DNA of 5,839 bases from Bacillota bacterium (GCA_023436765.1 JAEZHX010000261.1:1-5839); one strand, 5' to 3'; counted from the stretch's first letter, positions 1 to 5,798 are shown. The notes: generated by a model not told the origin, from the sequence alone. Numbers and translations are program-made.

Positions 1-2
1 CC

Positions 3-47
3 AAAATTATTATAGATCATACAGGTGTGGAACGGAAACAGCAATAG
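3..47 (+). CDS. Possible 3' end of an upstream gene (partial)
   Basis: Reading from base 3, an open frame gives KIIIDHTGVERKQQ and stops at TAG (45-47). It could be the C-terminus of a gene that starts outside the window. Another frame is also open from base 2 to a TAA at 53-55, so the choice of frame is weak and nothing here identifies a family. The minus strand shows no long frame in this region. I include it only as a possible gene end; it may equally be non-coding. Confidence 0.2.
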   Translation, partial: KIIIDHTGVERKQQ

Positions 48-121
48 AACACTAAGAAACCGGAGATTATCAATATCATATTTCCTCATATACTTTTACC
101 TTTCTGTTAATTCAGATATCC

Positions 122-136
122 AAATAATTATTATCA
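122..136. promoter_or_regulatory. Fur-box-like sequence (tentative)
   Basis: AAATAATTATTATCA matches the 7-1-7 Fur box TGATAATNATTATCA at 12 of 14 specified positions, with a perfect right arm and two mismatches at the outer end of the left arm. It lies more than 200 bp before the ATPase gene. Such AT-rich matches are easy to get by chance in an AT-rich spacer, and nothing else in the window concerns iron, so this is a weak call. Confidence 0.2.
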
Positions 137-198
137 TTGTCTAGTCAGGTACAGGTACACTAAATCTTCCTGATTATACCATTACATCCGTGATTTAT

Positions 199-238
199 GC
201 CATATGACATTTGTCATGGCAGAATTGTCACTGCAGTA
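199..238. promoter_or_regulatory. Putative response-regulator operator: palindrome plus direct repeat
   Basis: The sequence shows ATGACA-TT-TGTCAT (204-217), a perfect 6-bp inverted repeat, with GCC (199-201) and GGC (218-220) outside it. Its right arm also begins a direct repeat: TTGTCA-N2-GCAG occurs at 211-222 and again at 225-236, exactly 14 bp apart. NarL/FixJ-type regulators commonly bind as dimers to inverted pairs of short half-sites, often in tandem upstream of the promoter they activate. Position, symmetry and the NarL-type regulator in the same cluster make autoregulation of this operon the simplest reading. That is inference; no binding motif for this particular regulator is known to me. 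Confidence 0.45.
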
Positions 239-258
239 ACTTCCATAATACCTCCGGA

Positions 259-287
259 TTGTTTATGATAATACCAGGAATTAGAAT
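259..287 (+). promoter_or_regulatory. Candidate sigma-A-type promoter of the ABC/two-component operon
   Basis: TTGTTT (259-264) and TAGAAT (282-287) are 17 bp apart. The -10 matches TATAAT at 5 of 6 positions and the -35 matches TTGACA at 3 of 6. Transcription would begin near 294, leaving a leader of about 60 nt before the ATPase start and placing the palindrome centre near -83. An overlapping alternative -10 is TATGAT at 264-269. A weak -35 fits a promoter that needs an activator, but this is inferred from sequence alone. Confidence 0.35.
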
Positions 288-353
288 TATTAGGGAATTG
301 CGAAGCGCTTAAGCGTACTTCCTAAATAGATATTAAAATGGAGGGGATCATAT

Positions 354-1298
354 ATGTCCTATGTAAGTGTACAAAATCTGTTAAAGAAATATGGGGAGCT
401 CTGTGCAGTGGACCTTCTAAGCTTTACGGTAACGAAGGGAGAAATCTTCGGTCTGCTGGGTCCGAACGGTGCCGGAAAAAGTACCACCCTAAGCGTACTG
501 ACTACCTTGGTGGATTTCGATAAGGGTGATATTAAGATTGACGGGATGGATATCCGTAAGGATAAAAGGAGGATAAAGCAGCTGATCGGCATGGTGCCGC
601 AGGATATCGCTGTTTATGACACCTTAAATGCACTGGAAAACGTAAAATTCTTCGCTTCTCTCTATGGCCTGAGAGGAAGGAAGCTAAATGAGATGGCAAA
701 GGAAGCTCTGGAGTTTGTAGGGCTCTCAGATAAGCTGAAGATGAAGCCGAAGCAGATGTCCGGCGGTATGAGAAGAAGACTCAACATTGCCTGCGGAATA
801 GCCCATGCACCCCAGCTGATTGTCATGGATGAACCGACGGTAGGTGTGGATGCCCAGTCCAGAGAGCATATCCTGAATTCCATCAAAATTCTAAGGGATC
901 GAGGTGCTACAGTGATTTATACCTCCCACTATATGAATGAAGTAGAAGAAATCTGTGACAGAATCGCAATCATTGATCGCGGACGGATGGTTGCTATCGG
1001 GACGAAGGCAGAGCTGGTATCGATGGTAACCGATGTACAATCCGTTTCGATAGAAACCAGATTCCCCTATGGCTTTCAAATAGAGGAGTTCCTCAAAAAG
1101 CAGAGAGTCATGCCCGGTGTTAAGGGAATTAAGGCGGAAGAGAATGTCATCCGAATTGATATCTCTGTTGAACAGGATCATATTACGAAGCTACTGGAAC
1201 AGTTTATGACACATAAGCTCCCGATCATCAGCATCAATTCGGAGGTTCCGAATCTGGATACCCTGTTCTTAACACTGACCGGACATGAGCTCAGATAA
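354..1298 (+). CDS. ABC transporter ATP-binding protein (LnrL/YfiL-like, ABC-2 exporter class)
   Basis: This 314-residue cytoplasmic ATPase should power the two permeases encoded next. All nucleotide-binding motifs are visible: Walker A GPNGAGKST at residues 36-44, Q-loop Gln83 (VPQ), signature MSGGM at 135-139, Walker B LIVMDEP at 155-161, D-loop GVD at 164-166, and switch His192 (TSH). The first 220 or so residues are the ABC domain. The last 90 form a C-terminal extension typical of ABC-2 exporter (DrrA/CcmA-like) ATPases. Length and context resemble Bacillus LnrL (YfiL) of the linearmycin exporter; the substrate here is unknown. The start is ATG 354, with GGAGGGG (340-346) seven bases before it. 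The in-frame-shifted ATG at 338 contains that ribosome binding site and is not a gene start. The gene is probably first in its operon, with a candidate operator and promoter upstream. It is followed by an unusually structured spacer before the permease genes. Confidence 0.95.
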   Translation: MSYVSVQNLLKKYGELCAVDLLSFTVTKGEIFGLLGPNGAGKSTTLSVLTTLVDFDKGDIKIDGMDIRKDKRRIKQLIGMVPQDIAVYDTLNALENVKFFASLYGLRGRKLNEMAKEALEFVGLSDKLKMKPKQMSGGMRRRLNIACGIAHAPQLIVMDEPTVGVDAQSREHILNSIKILRDRGATVIYTSHYMNEVEEICDRIAIIDRGRMVAIGTKAELVSMVTDVQSVSIETRFPYGFQIEEFLKKQRVMPGVKGIKAEENVIRIDISVEQDHITKLLEQFMTHKLPIISINSEVPNLDTLFLTLTGHELR

Positions 1299-1301
1299 TA
1301 A

Positions 1302-1329
1302 CGTGAATTGTTGAAAAGAACAATTCACG
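1302..1329 (+). repeat. Perfect 11-bp hairpin after the ATPase gene
   Basis: CGTGAATTGTT (1302-1312) and AACAATTCACG (1319-1329) are perfect complements around a GAAAAG loop, starting four bases after the ATPase stop codon. The bases that follow (CTTAGAAG) are not a U-tract, so this is not a classic intrinsic terminator. In RNA it could stabilise the upstream message or cause partial termination, lowering permease expression relative to ATPase. It directly abuts the next inverted repeat. Confidence 0.6.
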
Positions 1330-1399
1330 CTTAGAAGTTTGTGCTTGCGAATAGTCCCGCAATGGCGGGACGTTATCCTTGGCACAAACTAACACTAAG
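1330..1399. repeat. 70-nt three-tier inverted repeat (structured RNA or MITE/REP-like element)
   Basis: Three nested complementary pairs share one centre. The outer pair is CTTAG (1330-1334) with CTAAG (1395-1399). The middle pair is AGTTTGTGC (1336-1344) with GCACAAACT (1382-1390). The inner pair is GTCCCGC (1354-1360) with GCGGGAC (1365-1371) around an AATG tetraloop. Internal bubbles of about 9-10 nt separate the middle and inner stems. No U-tract follows. The symmetry suits either a folded RNA in the operon transcript or a small palindromic mobile repeat inserted between two genes. No target-site duplication is evident, and no match to a named RNA family is claimed. Confidence 0.55.
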
Positions 1400-1421
1400 T
1401 AAAAGGGTATTAAAATAATTG

Positions 1422-1468
1422 GGAAGAACTGCGGAGTTTCGATACAGGAGCTCACCCCTTGTTCTTCC
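1422..1468. repeat. 8-bp inverted repeat just upstream of the first permease gene
   Basis: GGAAGAAC (1422-1429) and GTTCTTCC (1461-1468) are perfect complements enclosing 31 nt. The structure ends 17 nt before the GGAGG ribosome binding site (1486-1490) of the permease. As RNA it would form a stem with a large loop close to the translation start. As DNA it could be an operator for a dimeric regulator. The sequence alone does not decide between these. Confidence 0.35.
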
Positions 1469-1495
1469 GAGGTTTTGAATAGATTGGAGGATATC

Positions 1496-2602
1496 ATGTT
1501 ACATGTAATTATAAAAGAAATGAAGGATTTCCTGAGGGAAAAGACAAATCTTTTCTTCTTCCTGATGTTTCCGGCTGTGCTGGTATTTCTGCTGGGAAAT
1601 CTGCTTGGTTCCATGGACCAGGCGGAGGAGGCCATCGGTGAAATCAAGGTTCATTACCTGGTGGAGACGGAGCAGGAATATCATTCCATGGCGATCGAGG
1701 GCTTTGTAAAAGCCCTGGAGGATGACAAGAATATAAGCTTTGAACGGTCTACGGATCTGGAGGCCTCTAAACTCCTGGCCGGCAGGGATGAGATTACGGC
1801 AGTGGTAGAGTTTACCGGTGATCCCATGCAGATTAAGATCTATGAAGGAACGAATCATATTAAAAATCGTACGGTGGGATCCATCATGAACGGCTTCGTA
1901 CAGATGAATAAGTCAATAACAGCCATCCTGAAGACGATTCCCAACACTCTGCCTGCCGGAGCCGAGGTGCAAACCGACTACGTGAAGCAGAAGGATCTGG
2001 GAATTAACAGAACCATGCTGGATTATTATGCGGTTACCATGTTGACCATGGTTTGTTTTATGAGTGTCATCCTGGGATCTTCCGCCTTTTCCGGAGAAAG
2101 ACAGAACAGAACCATCAACCGCCTGCTGATTGCACCTAAGAATAAGGCAGTCCTGTTCCTATCCAAGATACTCGGACTCGTGCCTCAGGTTATACTGCAG
2201 ATTACAATCATCATGGTGTTCAGTGTATTTATATTTCATGCGAATTATGCGGCAAACTTGTTCGATAATGTGTATCTGTTCCTCATGTTCTTTATCGTAA
2301 CACTGTGCATGATCTCCATCGGAGCGGTCGTAGGACTTTTTATTAAGGCGAATCCTATGGCAGTGATCTTCCCCATCCTATGGGTGATGATGTTCTTTTC
2401 CGGAACCTATTCAAAGGAGGTCAATATCAGCGGAGTAACAAACAGGATGCCAATCTATCAGATTCAGGAAGCCTCCTTTGATCTTACGGTGTTTGGACGC
2501 TATGAGAAATGTAATATTGTTATCCTGAGCTGCATTATTATTACGGCCATCGCATTGTTCATCGGTGCCTTTGTCTTCAGCAGAAAGGAGGAGGAAAGAT
2601 GA
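1496..2602 (+). CDS. ABC-2 type transporter permease, first subunit (LnrM/YfiM-like)
   Basis: Integral membrane subunit of 368 residues. It has the ABC-2 exporter plan: one N-terminal membrane helix (about 18-36), an extracytoplasmic domain (about 40-175), then five more helices (about 176-198, 219-246, 258-282, 286-304 and 339-362). Between helices 2 and 3 lies the cytoplasmic coupling segment GERQNRTINRLLIAP (200-214), the usual contact with the ATPase. A TTG at 1475 would add seven residues. I prefer ATG 1496 because GGAGG (1486-1490) lies five bases before it and the protein then begins at the amphipathic segment typical of the family. The stop overlaps the start of the next permease gene (ATGA), so the two are translationally coupled and probably form a heterodimer with the upstream ATPase. 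Size and order resemble LnrM in the linearmycin system. Substrate is not predictable. Confidence 0.9.
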   Translation: MLHVIIKEMKDFLREKTNLFFFLMFPAVLVFLLGNLLGSMDQAEEAIGEIKVHYLVETEQEYHSMAIEGFVKALEDDKNISFERSTDLEASKLLAGRDEITAVVEFTGDPMQIKIYEGTNHIKNRTVGSIMNGFVQMNKSITAILKTIPNTLPAGAEVQTDYVKQKDLGINRTMLDYYAVTMLTMVCFMSVILGSSAFSGERQNRTINRLLIAPKNKAVLFLSKILGLVPQVILQITIIMVFSVFIFHANYAANLFDNVYLFLMFFIVTLCMISIGAVVGLFIKANPMAVIFPILWVMMFFSGTYSKEVNISGVTNRMPIYQIQEASFDLTVFGRYEKCNIVILSCIIITAIALFIGAFVFSRKEEER

Positions 2603-3747
2603 AGAATATATTACTGCTTACCCTGACAAACTTGAAAAGAAATAAATTATTCCTCTCCTTATCGATCTTCGGAGGACTGATTCTCTGCTTTCTTCTGGTT
2701 GCCATGGGTAACCTGGCTGTGGGAATCAGGCTATCCAAGGTTAATGTCGGGTTTATTGATCAGGATCAGAGCAAATTATCCGCTGATTTCAAGAACTACC
2801 TGACAGAGGAATTAGAATATGAGCTGATAGAAGACCTGACTTATGAAGAGCTGTCAGTCCAGTTGATAGAAAAGAACATATCAGTTATAATAGAGATACC
2901 GGAAGGCTTCTATGAGAAGGCAGCTGCAGGAAATCTGCAGGACATTACCGTGACTTCTTTGGATGATTATGAGAATGCCGCTTTCCTGGAGGCTAATCTG
3001 AACAGCTATATGCAGAGCATTCGGATGCTATCTGCAAGTGCGGACGGTGACAAAGCCGTGTTTGATCAGCTGCTTTCAGATTACGGGACGGAAGGTGTTC
3101 TGATTACCCAGACTGCTGCTAAGCTCTTGGATAAACAAATGATGAAGGAGAAGGAAGGCTTTATTAATTCCATCGGCTTTTATCTGATGCTGGTGTTCGG
3201 TCTGAGTATTATCATATCGTTTATCGTGGTGGAGGACCACCTATCGGGAGTCTTTCAGAGAGTGAAGATTTCACCGGTGAAACCGGTGCAGTATATTCTC
3301 GGTACAGGAATTTTCGGTATGCTTGTCTGTCTGGTAGAGCTGGTGATATACGGCGGATATATCTGGATTGTCGGAATAGACATCGGATTTCCCTTAGGCC
3401 TCCTGATATTCATGATGTTCTTATTCTCGCTTTTTACGGTTTGCTTTGCCATAGCCATTGCACTTTGGGTAAAATCCAAAGCAGCAGTAGGGGCAGCCAG
3501 CATGGGTTTTTCCACCATCGGCTGCATCCTGGGAGGAGCATATTTTCCTTTGGATATGGCACCCGAAAGCCTTCAGAATCTGGCAAAGATACTACCTCAG
3601 TACTGGTTTATGGAGACACTAAAGTCGCTGCAGGCTGATCAAAATGCGAATGTATGGCCGAATATCATCATTCTTGCTCTGTTTACGCTTTTAACCTTCT
3701 TAATCGGAGCAGTGATGTTTTCACAGAATCAAAAAACAGCAAGATAA
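2599..3747 (+). CDS. ABC-2 type transporter permease, second subunit (LnrN/YfiN-like)
   Basis: A 382-residue permease with the same plan as its neighbour: helix 1 at about 18-40, an extracytoplasmic domain at about 45-188, and five helices at about 190-211, 232-255, 264-291, 295-317 and 352-374. The segment LGGAYFPLDMAPESLQNLAK (311-330), followed by LPQYWFMETL (332-341), is the characteristic loop before the last helix of ABC-2 permeases (ABC2_membrane_3 type). The start ATG 2599 overlaps the preceding stop by four bases, and AGGAGGAGG (2586-2594) precedes it. The two permeases are clearly different sequences, so a heterodimeric channel is expected. An 88-nt spacer separates it from the kinase gene without an evident terminator, so co-transcription is likely. 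It most resembles LnrN in position and length; assignment to linearmycin-type resistance is inference from architecture. Confidence 0.9.
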   Translation: MKNILLLTLTNLKRNKLFLSLSIFGGLILCFLLVAMGNLAVGIRLSKVNVGFIDQDQSKLSADFKNYLTEELEYELIEDLTYEELSVQLIEKNISVIIEIPEGFYEKAAAGNLQDITVTSLDDYENAAFLEANLNSYMQSIRMLSASADGDKAVFDQLLSDYGTEGVLITQTAAKLLDKQMMKEKEGFINSIGFYLMLVFGLSIIISFIVVEDHLSGVFQRVKISPVKPVQYILGTGIFGMLVCLVELVIYGGYIWIVGIDIGFPLGLLIFMMFLFSLFTVCFAIAIALWVKSKAAVGAASMGFSTIGCILGGAYFPLDMAPESLQNLAKILPQYWFMETLKSLQADQNANVWPNIIILALFTLLTFLIGAVMFSQNQKTAR

Positions 3748-3780
3748 ACCGGTAAGCATTTCACTTGACAGGAAGAAAGC

Positions 3781-3825
3781 ATGTATGATGGAACACACTT
3801 GAACGATACTGATTCACAGTCATAG
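3781..3825 (+). CDS. Possible 14-codon leader peptide upstream of the kinase
   Basis: ATG 3781 opens MYDGTHLNDTDSQS and stops at TAG 3823-3825, whose last base is the first base of the kinase's GGGAG ribosome binding site. A purine-rich AGGAAG (3770-3775) sits upstream. Translation ending there could couple to or expose the kinase start. The frame is very short and may be chance. Confidence 0.15.
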   Translation: MYDGTHLNDTDSQS

Positions 3826-3835
3826 GGAGTCCGTT

Positions 3836-4951
3836 ATGATTGATAAACCATTCCTTTATTTATTAGCAAAAATGGCAGCGGTGATCACATCCCTTCTGAT
3901 TGCAGGCAGCGAGAAAGCCGATATGATCTTCTGGACCATATCGGCCCTTAGCTTTGCCTGCATTTTTATTACAGAGCTTCTGCTTCACCGTATCCTGGGG
4001 AAGAAGAAATTCATTTTAATGTTCGTAATGGCAAGTATTATTGCTTGCTTTGTAATTGGTCTGGATATCCTGTTTCCGCTATATGTGATGCTGATGCTTC
4101 ACTTATTCGATCTGACGATAGACCGTAGTATGTTCTATCAGATTATATTTGTGTCAGTGCTGTTATCCATCCTAATCTTTACTCCGACAAAGGAGGCTTT
4201 TGCACTCACACTCAATCTGGTTGCTCTGACCCTGCTGGCAAGGCTCCTGCTGCTCAAGCTGGCTGATTACAGAGAATCAAATGAGAACCAGAAGGAGATC
4301 ATCAGTGAGATGGATAAGAAGCTGAAGGATCTGAGAGGGCTGATGAAAACCTTAAAATATACGACCTCTGTAGAGGAGCGGAACCGGATCGCTGCCCGGA
4401 TCCACGATCAGATCGGTCACGGGATTTCAGGCAGTATCATTATGCTGGAGGCGGCCCTATTGGTAATTAAGGATCAGCCGGAAAAAGCAGCGGATAATGT
4501 ACAGAGAGCAGTGAATAACCTGCGGGAGGCAGTTGATGAGATTCGAACTGCCCTCAGAGAGGAACGGGCAGATCGTTATCTTCTAGGGATCAATGATGTT
4601 ACTGCTATGCTGGAGGAATTCAAGGTTACCTATAATAAATCAGTACAGTTAAGGACTACTGGAGATCTGAACAACATCCAACTGGAGATATGGTCCTGTA
4701 TCCATGACAACCTGAAGGAATGCCTGACAAATCTTTTGAAGCACTCAAATGCTACGGAGTTTGCCTTGAATATAGAAGTATTTAAGAAAATGATAAAGGT
4801 GGAATATAAGGATAATGGGAAATCGGAGGAAGCTTTCGAGAAGGATGTAGGACTGGAAGCGATTGAAGAGAGAACCGTAAATGCCAAGGGAAGGTGCTTC
4901 TTCTCTAAGGGAGAGAATGGCTTCTGCGTTACGAATATCTTCACTTACTGA
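3836..4951 (+). CDS. Sensor histidine kinase, DesK/NarX-type (HisKA_3), membrane-embedded (LnrJ/YfiJ-like)
   Basis: This 371-residue kinase should autophosphorylate on His190 and pass the phosphate to the response regulator encoded next. Residues 1-141 hold five or six hydrophobic helices (about 5-24, 31-50, 58-77, 79-93, 101-116 and 120-141) with only short loops, so it lacks an external sensor domain and probably senses within the membrane. A linker helix (about 142-178) leads to the HisKA_3 motif ERNRIAARIHDQIGH (181-195). The N-box follows as ECLTNLLKHSNA (295-306), with Asn299. The G1 box is DNGKS (326-330), where DNGxG is usual. The next lid motif reads VGLEAIEER (338-346) rather than a glycine-rich GxGLxGIxER, and the lid is short. 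The closing GFCV segment is present. The start ATG 3836 follows GGGAG (3825-3829) at six bases. Composition of the cluster resembles the LnrJK-LnrLMN system; the inducing ligand is unknown. Confidence 0.9.
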   Translation: MIDKPFLYLLAKMAAVITSLLIAGSEKADMIFWTISALSFACIFITELLLHRILGKKKFILMFVMASIIACFVIGLDILFPLYVMLMLHLFDLTIDRSMFYQIIFVSVLLSILIFTPTKEAFALTLNLVALTLLARLLLLKLADYRESNENQKEIISEMDKKLKDLRGLMKTLKYTTSVEERNRIAARIHDQIGHGISGSIIMLEAALLVIKDQPEKAADNVQRAVNNLREAVDEIRTALREERADRYLLGINDVTAMLEEFKVTYNKSVQLRTTGDLNNIQLEIWSCIHDNLKECLTNLLKHSNATEFALNIEVFKKMIKVEYKDNGKSEEAFEKDVGLEAIEERTVNAKGRCFFSKGENGFCVTNIFTY

Positions 4952-4957
4952 CAGCTG

Positions 4958-4976
4958 CTGACTCTATAAGAGACAG
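4958..4976. repeat. Small imperfect hairpin between kinase and regulator genes
   Basis: CTG-A-CTCT-ATA-AGAG-A-CAG folds on itself with one A/A mismatch and an ATA loop, seven bases after the kinase stop codon. It lacks a U-tract and is too weak to be a convincing terminator. It may be an incidental or processing hairpin in the transcript. Confidence 0.25.
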
Positions 4977-5016
4977 TGCCTAACGGATATAAGAATCGGA
5001 TCTATGATAGGTAATA

Positions 5017-5026
5017 TTAGCGCTAA
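5017..5026. repeat. 10-bp perfect palindrome upstream of the regulator gene
   Basis: TTAGCGCTAA is self-complementary and lies 18 bp before the preferred regulator start; TAATATTA (5012-5019) overlaps it and is also palindromic. It could be an operator or chance. It does not resemble the ATGACA/TGTCAT palindrome at 204-217. Confidence 0.2.
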
Positions 5027-5044
5027 AAGAAAGGCATGGCTACT

Positions 5045-5671
5045 ATGATAAGAGTATTAATTGCGGATGATGATGCCATCATCAGAGAAGGTCTGAGAAT
5101 GATCATTGAGACTCAGGCGGATATGGAATTTTTGGAGGCTGCTTCGGATGGCTGCCAGGCTGTAGAGCTTGCCAAACGCTATCAGCCCGATGTTGCGATG
5201 CTGGATATCCGTATGCCGGTGATGGACGGAATCCAGGCAGCGGAAGAGATTATGGCTTTGAAGCTGTCCAATCCTTTATTGCTGACCACCTTTGATGAAC
5301 CGGATCTAATTCTACGTGCCCTCAAAGCCGGAGTGAACGGTTATATCCTTAAGAACAGCCCTGCTGAGCGGATTCTGTCAGCGATCCGTGTCATTAACAG
5401 TGGGGGTACGGTGTTCCAGGCTGATATCCTGGATTTTATACGGGGTAGAGTATCTACGGGTGCCAGCGGAAGTAAGGTATTTGAGCTCCTGCTATCTCCC
5501 AGGGAGATGGAGATCGTAAAGCTGATTGCGGACGGCTTATCCAATAGGGAGATTGGGGAGAAACTATTCCTGACCAATGGAACAGTCAGAAACCACATTA
5601 GTACTATACTTGAGAAAACAGGGTTGGAGCATAGAACACAGATTGCAGTAAAATATCTGAAAAACAATTAA
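5045..5671 (+). CDS. NarL/FixJ-family response regulator transcription factor (LnrK/YfiK-like)
   Basis: A two-domain regulator of 208 residues (211 if translated from ATG 5036). Numbered from ATG 5036, the receiver domain covers about 4-122. It shows the acidic DDD (11-13), phospho-acceptor Asp57 in LDIRMP, the TT switch pair (84-85) and Lys106 in YILKN. The LuxR-type helix-turn-helix covers about 152-206: LSPREMEIVKLIADGLSNRE (153-172), then the recognition region NGTVRNHIS (181-189). I prefer ATG 5045 because AAAGG (5030-5034) is only one base from ATG 5036 but ten from ATG 5045, and MIRVLIADDD is the standard start of this family. Its partner should be the kinase just upstream. The palindrome and direct repeat at 199-238 are the obvious candidate target, giving positive autoregulation of the transporter operon. 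All key residues are intact, in contrast to the altered kinase ATP lid. Confidence 0.93.
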   Translation: MIRVLIADDDAIIREGLRMIIETQADMEFLEAASDGCQAVELAKRYQPDVAMLDIRMPVMDGIQAAEEIMALKLSNPLLLTTFDEPDLILRALKAGVNGYILKNSPAERILSAIRVINSGGTVFQADILDFIRGRVSTGASGSKVFELLLSPREMEIVKLIADGLSNREIGEKLFLTNGTVRNHISTILEKTGLEHRTQIAVKYLKNN

Positions 5672-5689
5672 ATACCGGATATTTTATTT

Positions 5690-5704
5690 AAGATTACTAA
5701 TCTT
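5690..5704. repeat. AT-rich palindrome after the regulator gene
   Basis: AAGATTA-C-TAATCTT is a perfect 7-bp inverted repeat with a single central base, 18 bp after the regulator stop. The stem is AT-rich, the loop is too tight for a stable RNA hairpin, and no U-tract follows. It is therefore a poor intrinsic terminator and might instead be a DNA-binding site. Confidence 0.25.
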
Positions 5705-5726
5705 GTATAAAGAAGGAATAGATTCG

Positions 5727-5798
5727 ATGGGTATCAAATATAATGAATTGACAATACAAGCATCCATTTGCGGGGATGTTAATTGCGATATTATCTGA
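5727..5798 (+). CDS. Candidate 23-residue small peptide with two cysteines
   Basis: ATG 5727 opens MGIKYNELTIQASICGDVNC followed by DII and a TGA stop (5796-5798). AGAAGGA (5711-5717) lies nine bases before it, a plausible ribosome binding site. The next gene starts 19 nt after its stop, so the two would be tightly linked. The peptide has no hydrophobic signal helix, a mildly charged N-terminal half, and Ser13, Cys15 and Cys20 in its last third. That layout is compatible with a modified-peptide precursor, a signalling peptide or a leader peptide. I recognise no family. The GDVN segment recalls dockerin calcium loops but is too short to mean anything. Chance ORF remains a real possibility. Confidence 0.35.
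   Translation: MGIKYNELTIQASICGDVNCDII

Noticed and set aside
148..159. Tandem GGTACAGGTACA.
   Set aside because: Only two 6-bp units, with no further copies or symmetry; insufficient for a repeat or binding-site call.
204..239. Plus-strand ORF of 11 codons (MTFVMAELSLQ) within the palindrome region.
   Set aside because: No ribosome binding site, very short, and the sequence is better explained by the inverted and direct repeats.
214..246. Minus-strand ATG (246-244) with GGAGG four bases upstream, encoding ten residues.
   Set aside because: Far too short, and it overlaps the putative operator; the GGAGG is probably chance.
306..315. 10-bp palindrome CGCTTAAGCG in the leader of the ATPase gene.
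   Set aside because: Without a loop it cannot form a stable RNA hairpin, and no second copy or matching half-site is present, so I see no support for an operator call.
251..346. CCTCC (251-255) could pair with the GGAGG (340-344) ribosome binding site of the ATPase gene as a sequestering helix.
   Set aside because: The best promoter candidate would start transcription near 294, downstream of CCTCC, and a five-base match in a long loop is weak.
1299..1495. Intrinsic terminator after the ATPase gene.
   Set aside because: Strong stems exist, but none is followed by a U-tract, and the permeases downstream need the same transcript.
3765..3789. Perfect TTGACA (3765-3770) with TATGAT (3784-3789), considered as a separate promoter for the kinase and regulator genes.
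   Set aside because: The spacer is only 13 bp, and nothing resembling a -10 lies at 16-18 bp.
5748..5780. TTGACA (5748-5753) as a -35 for the gene starting at 5818.
   Set aside because: At 16-18 bp downstream the sequence is GC-rich (CGGGGA) with no -10, and the site lies inside the candidate small ORF.
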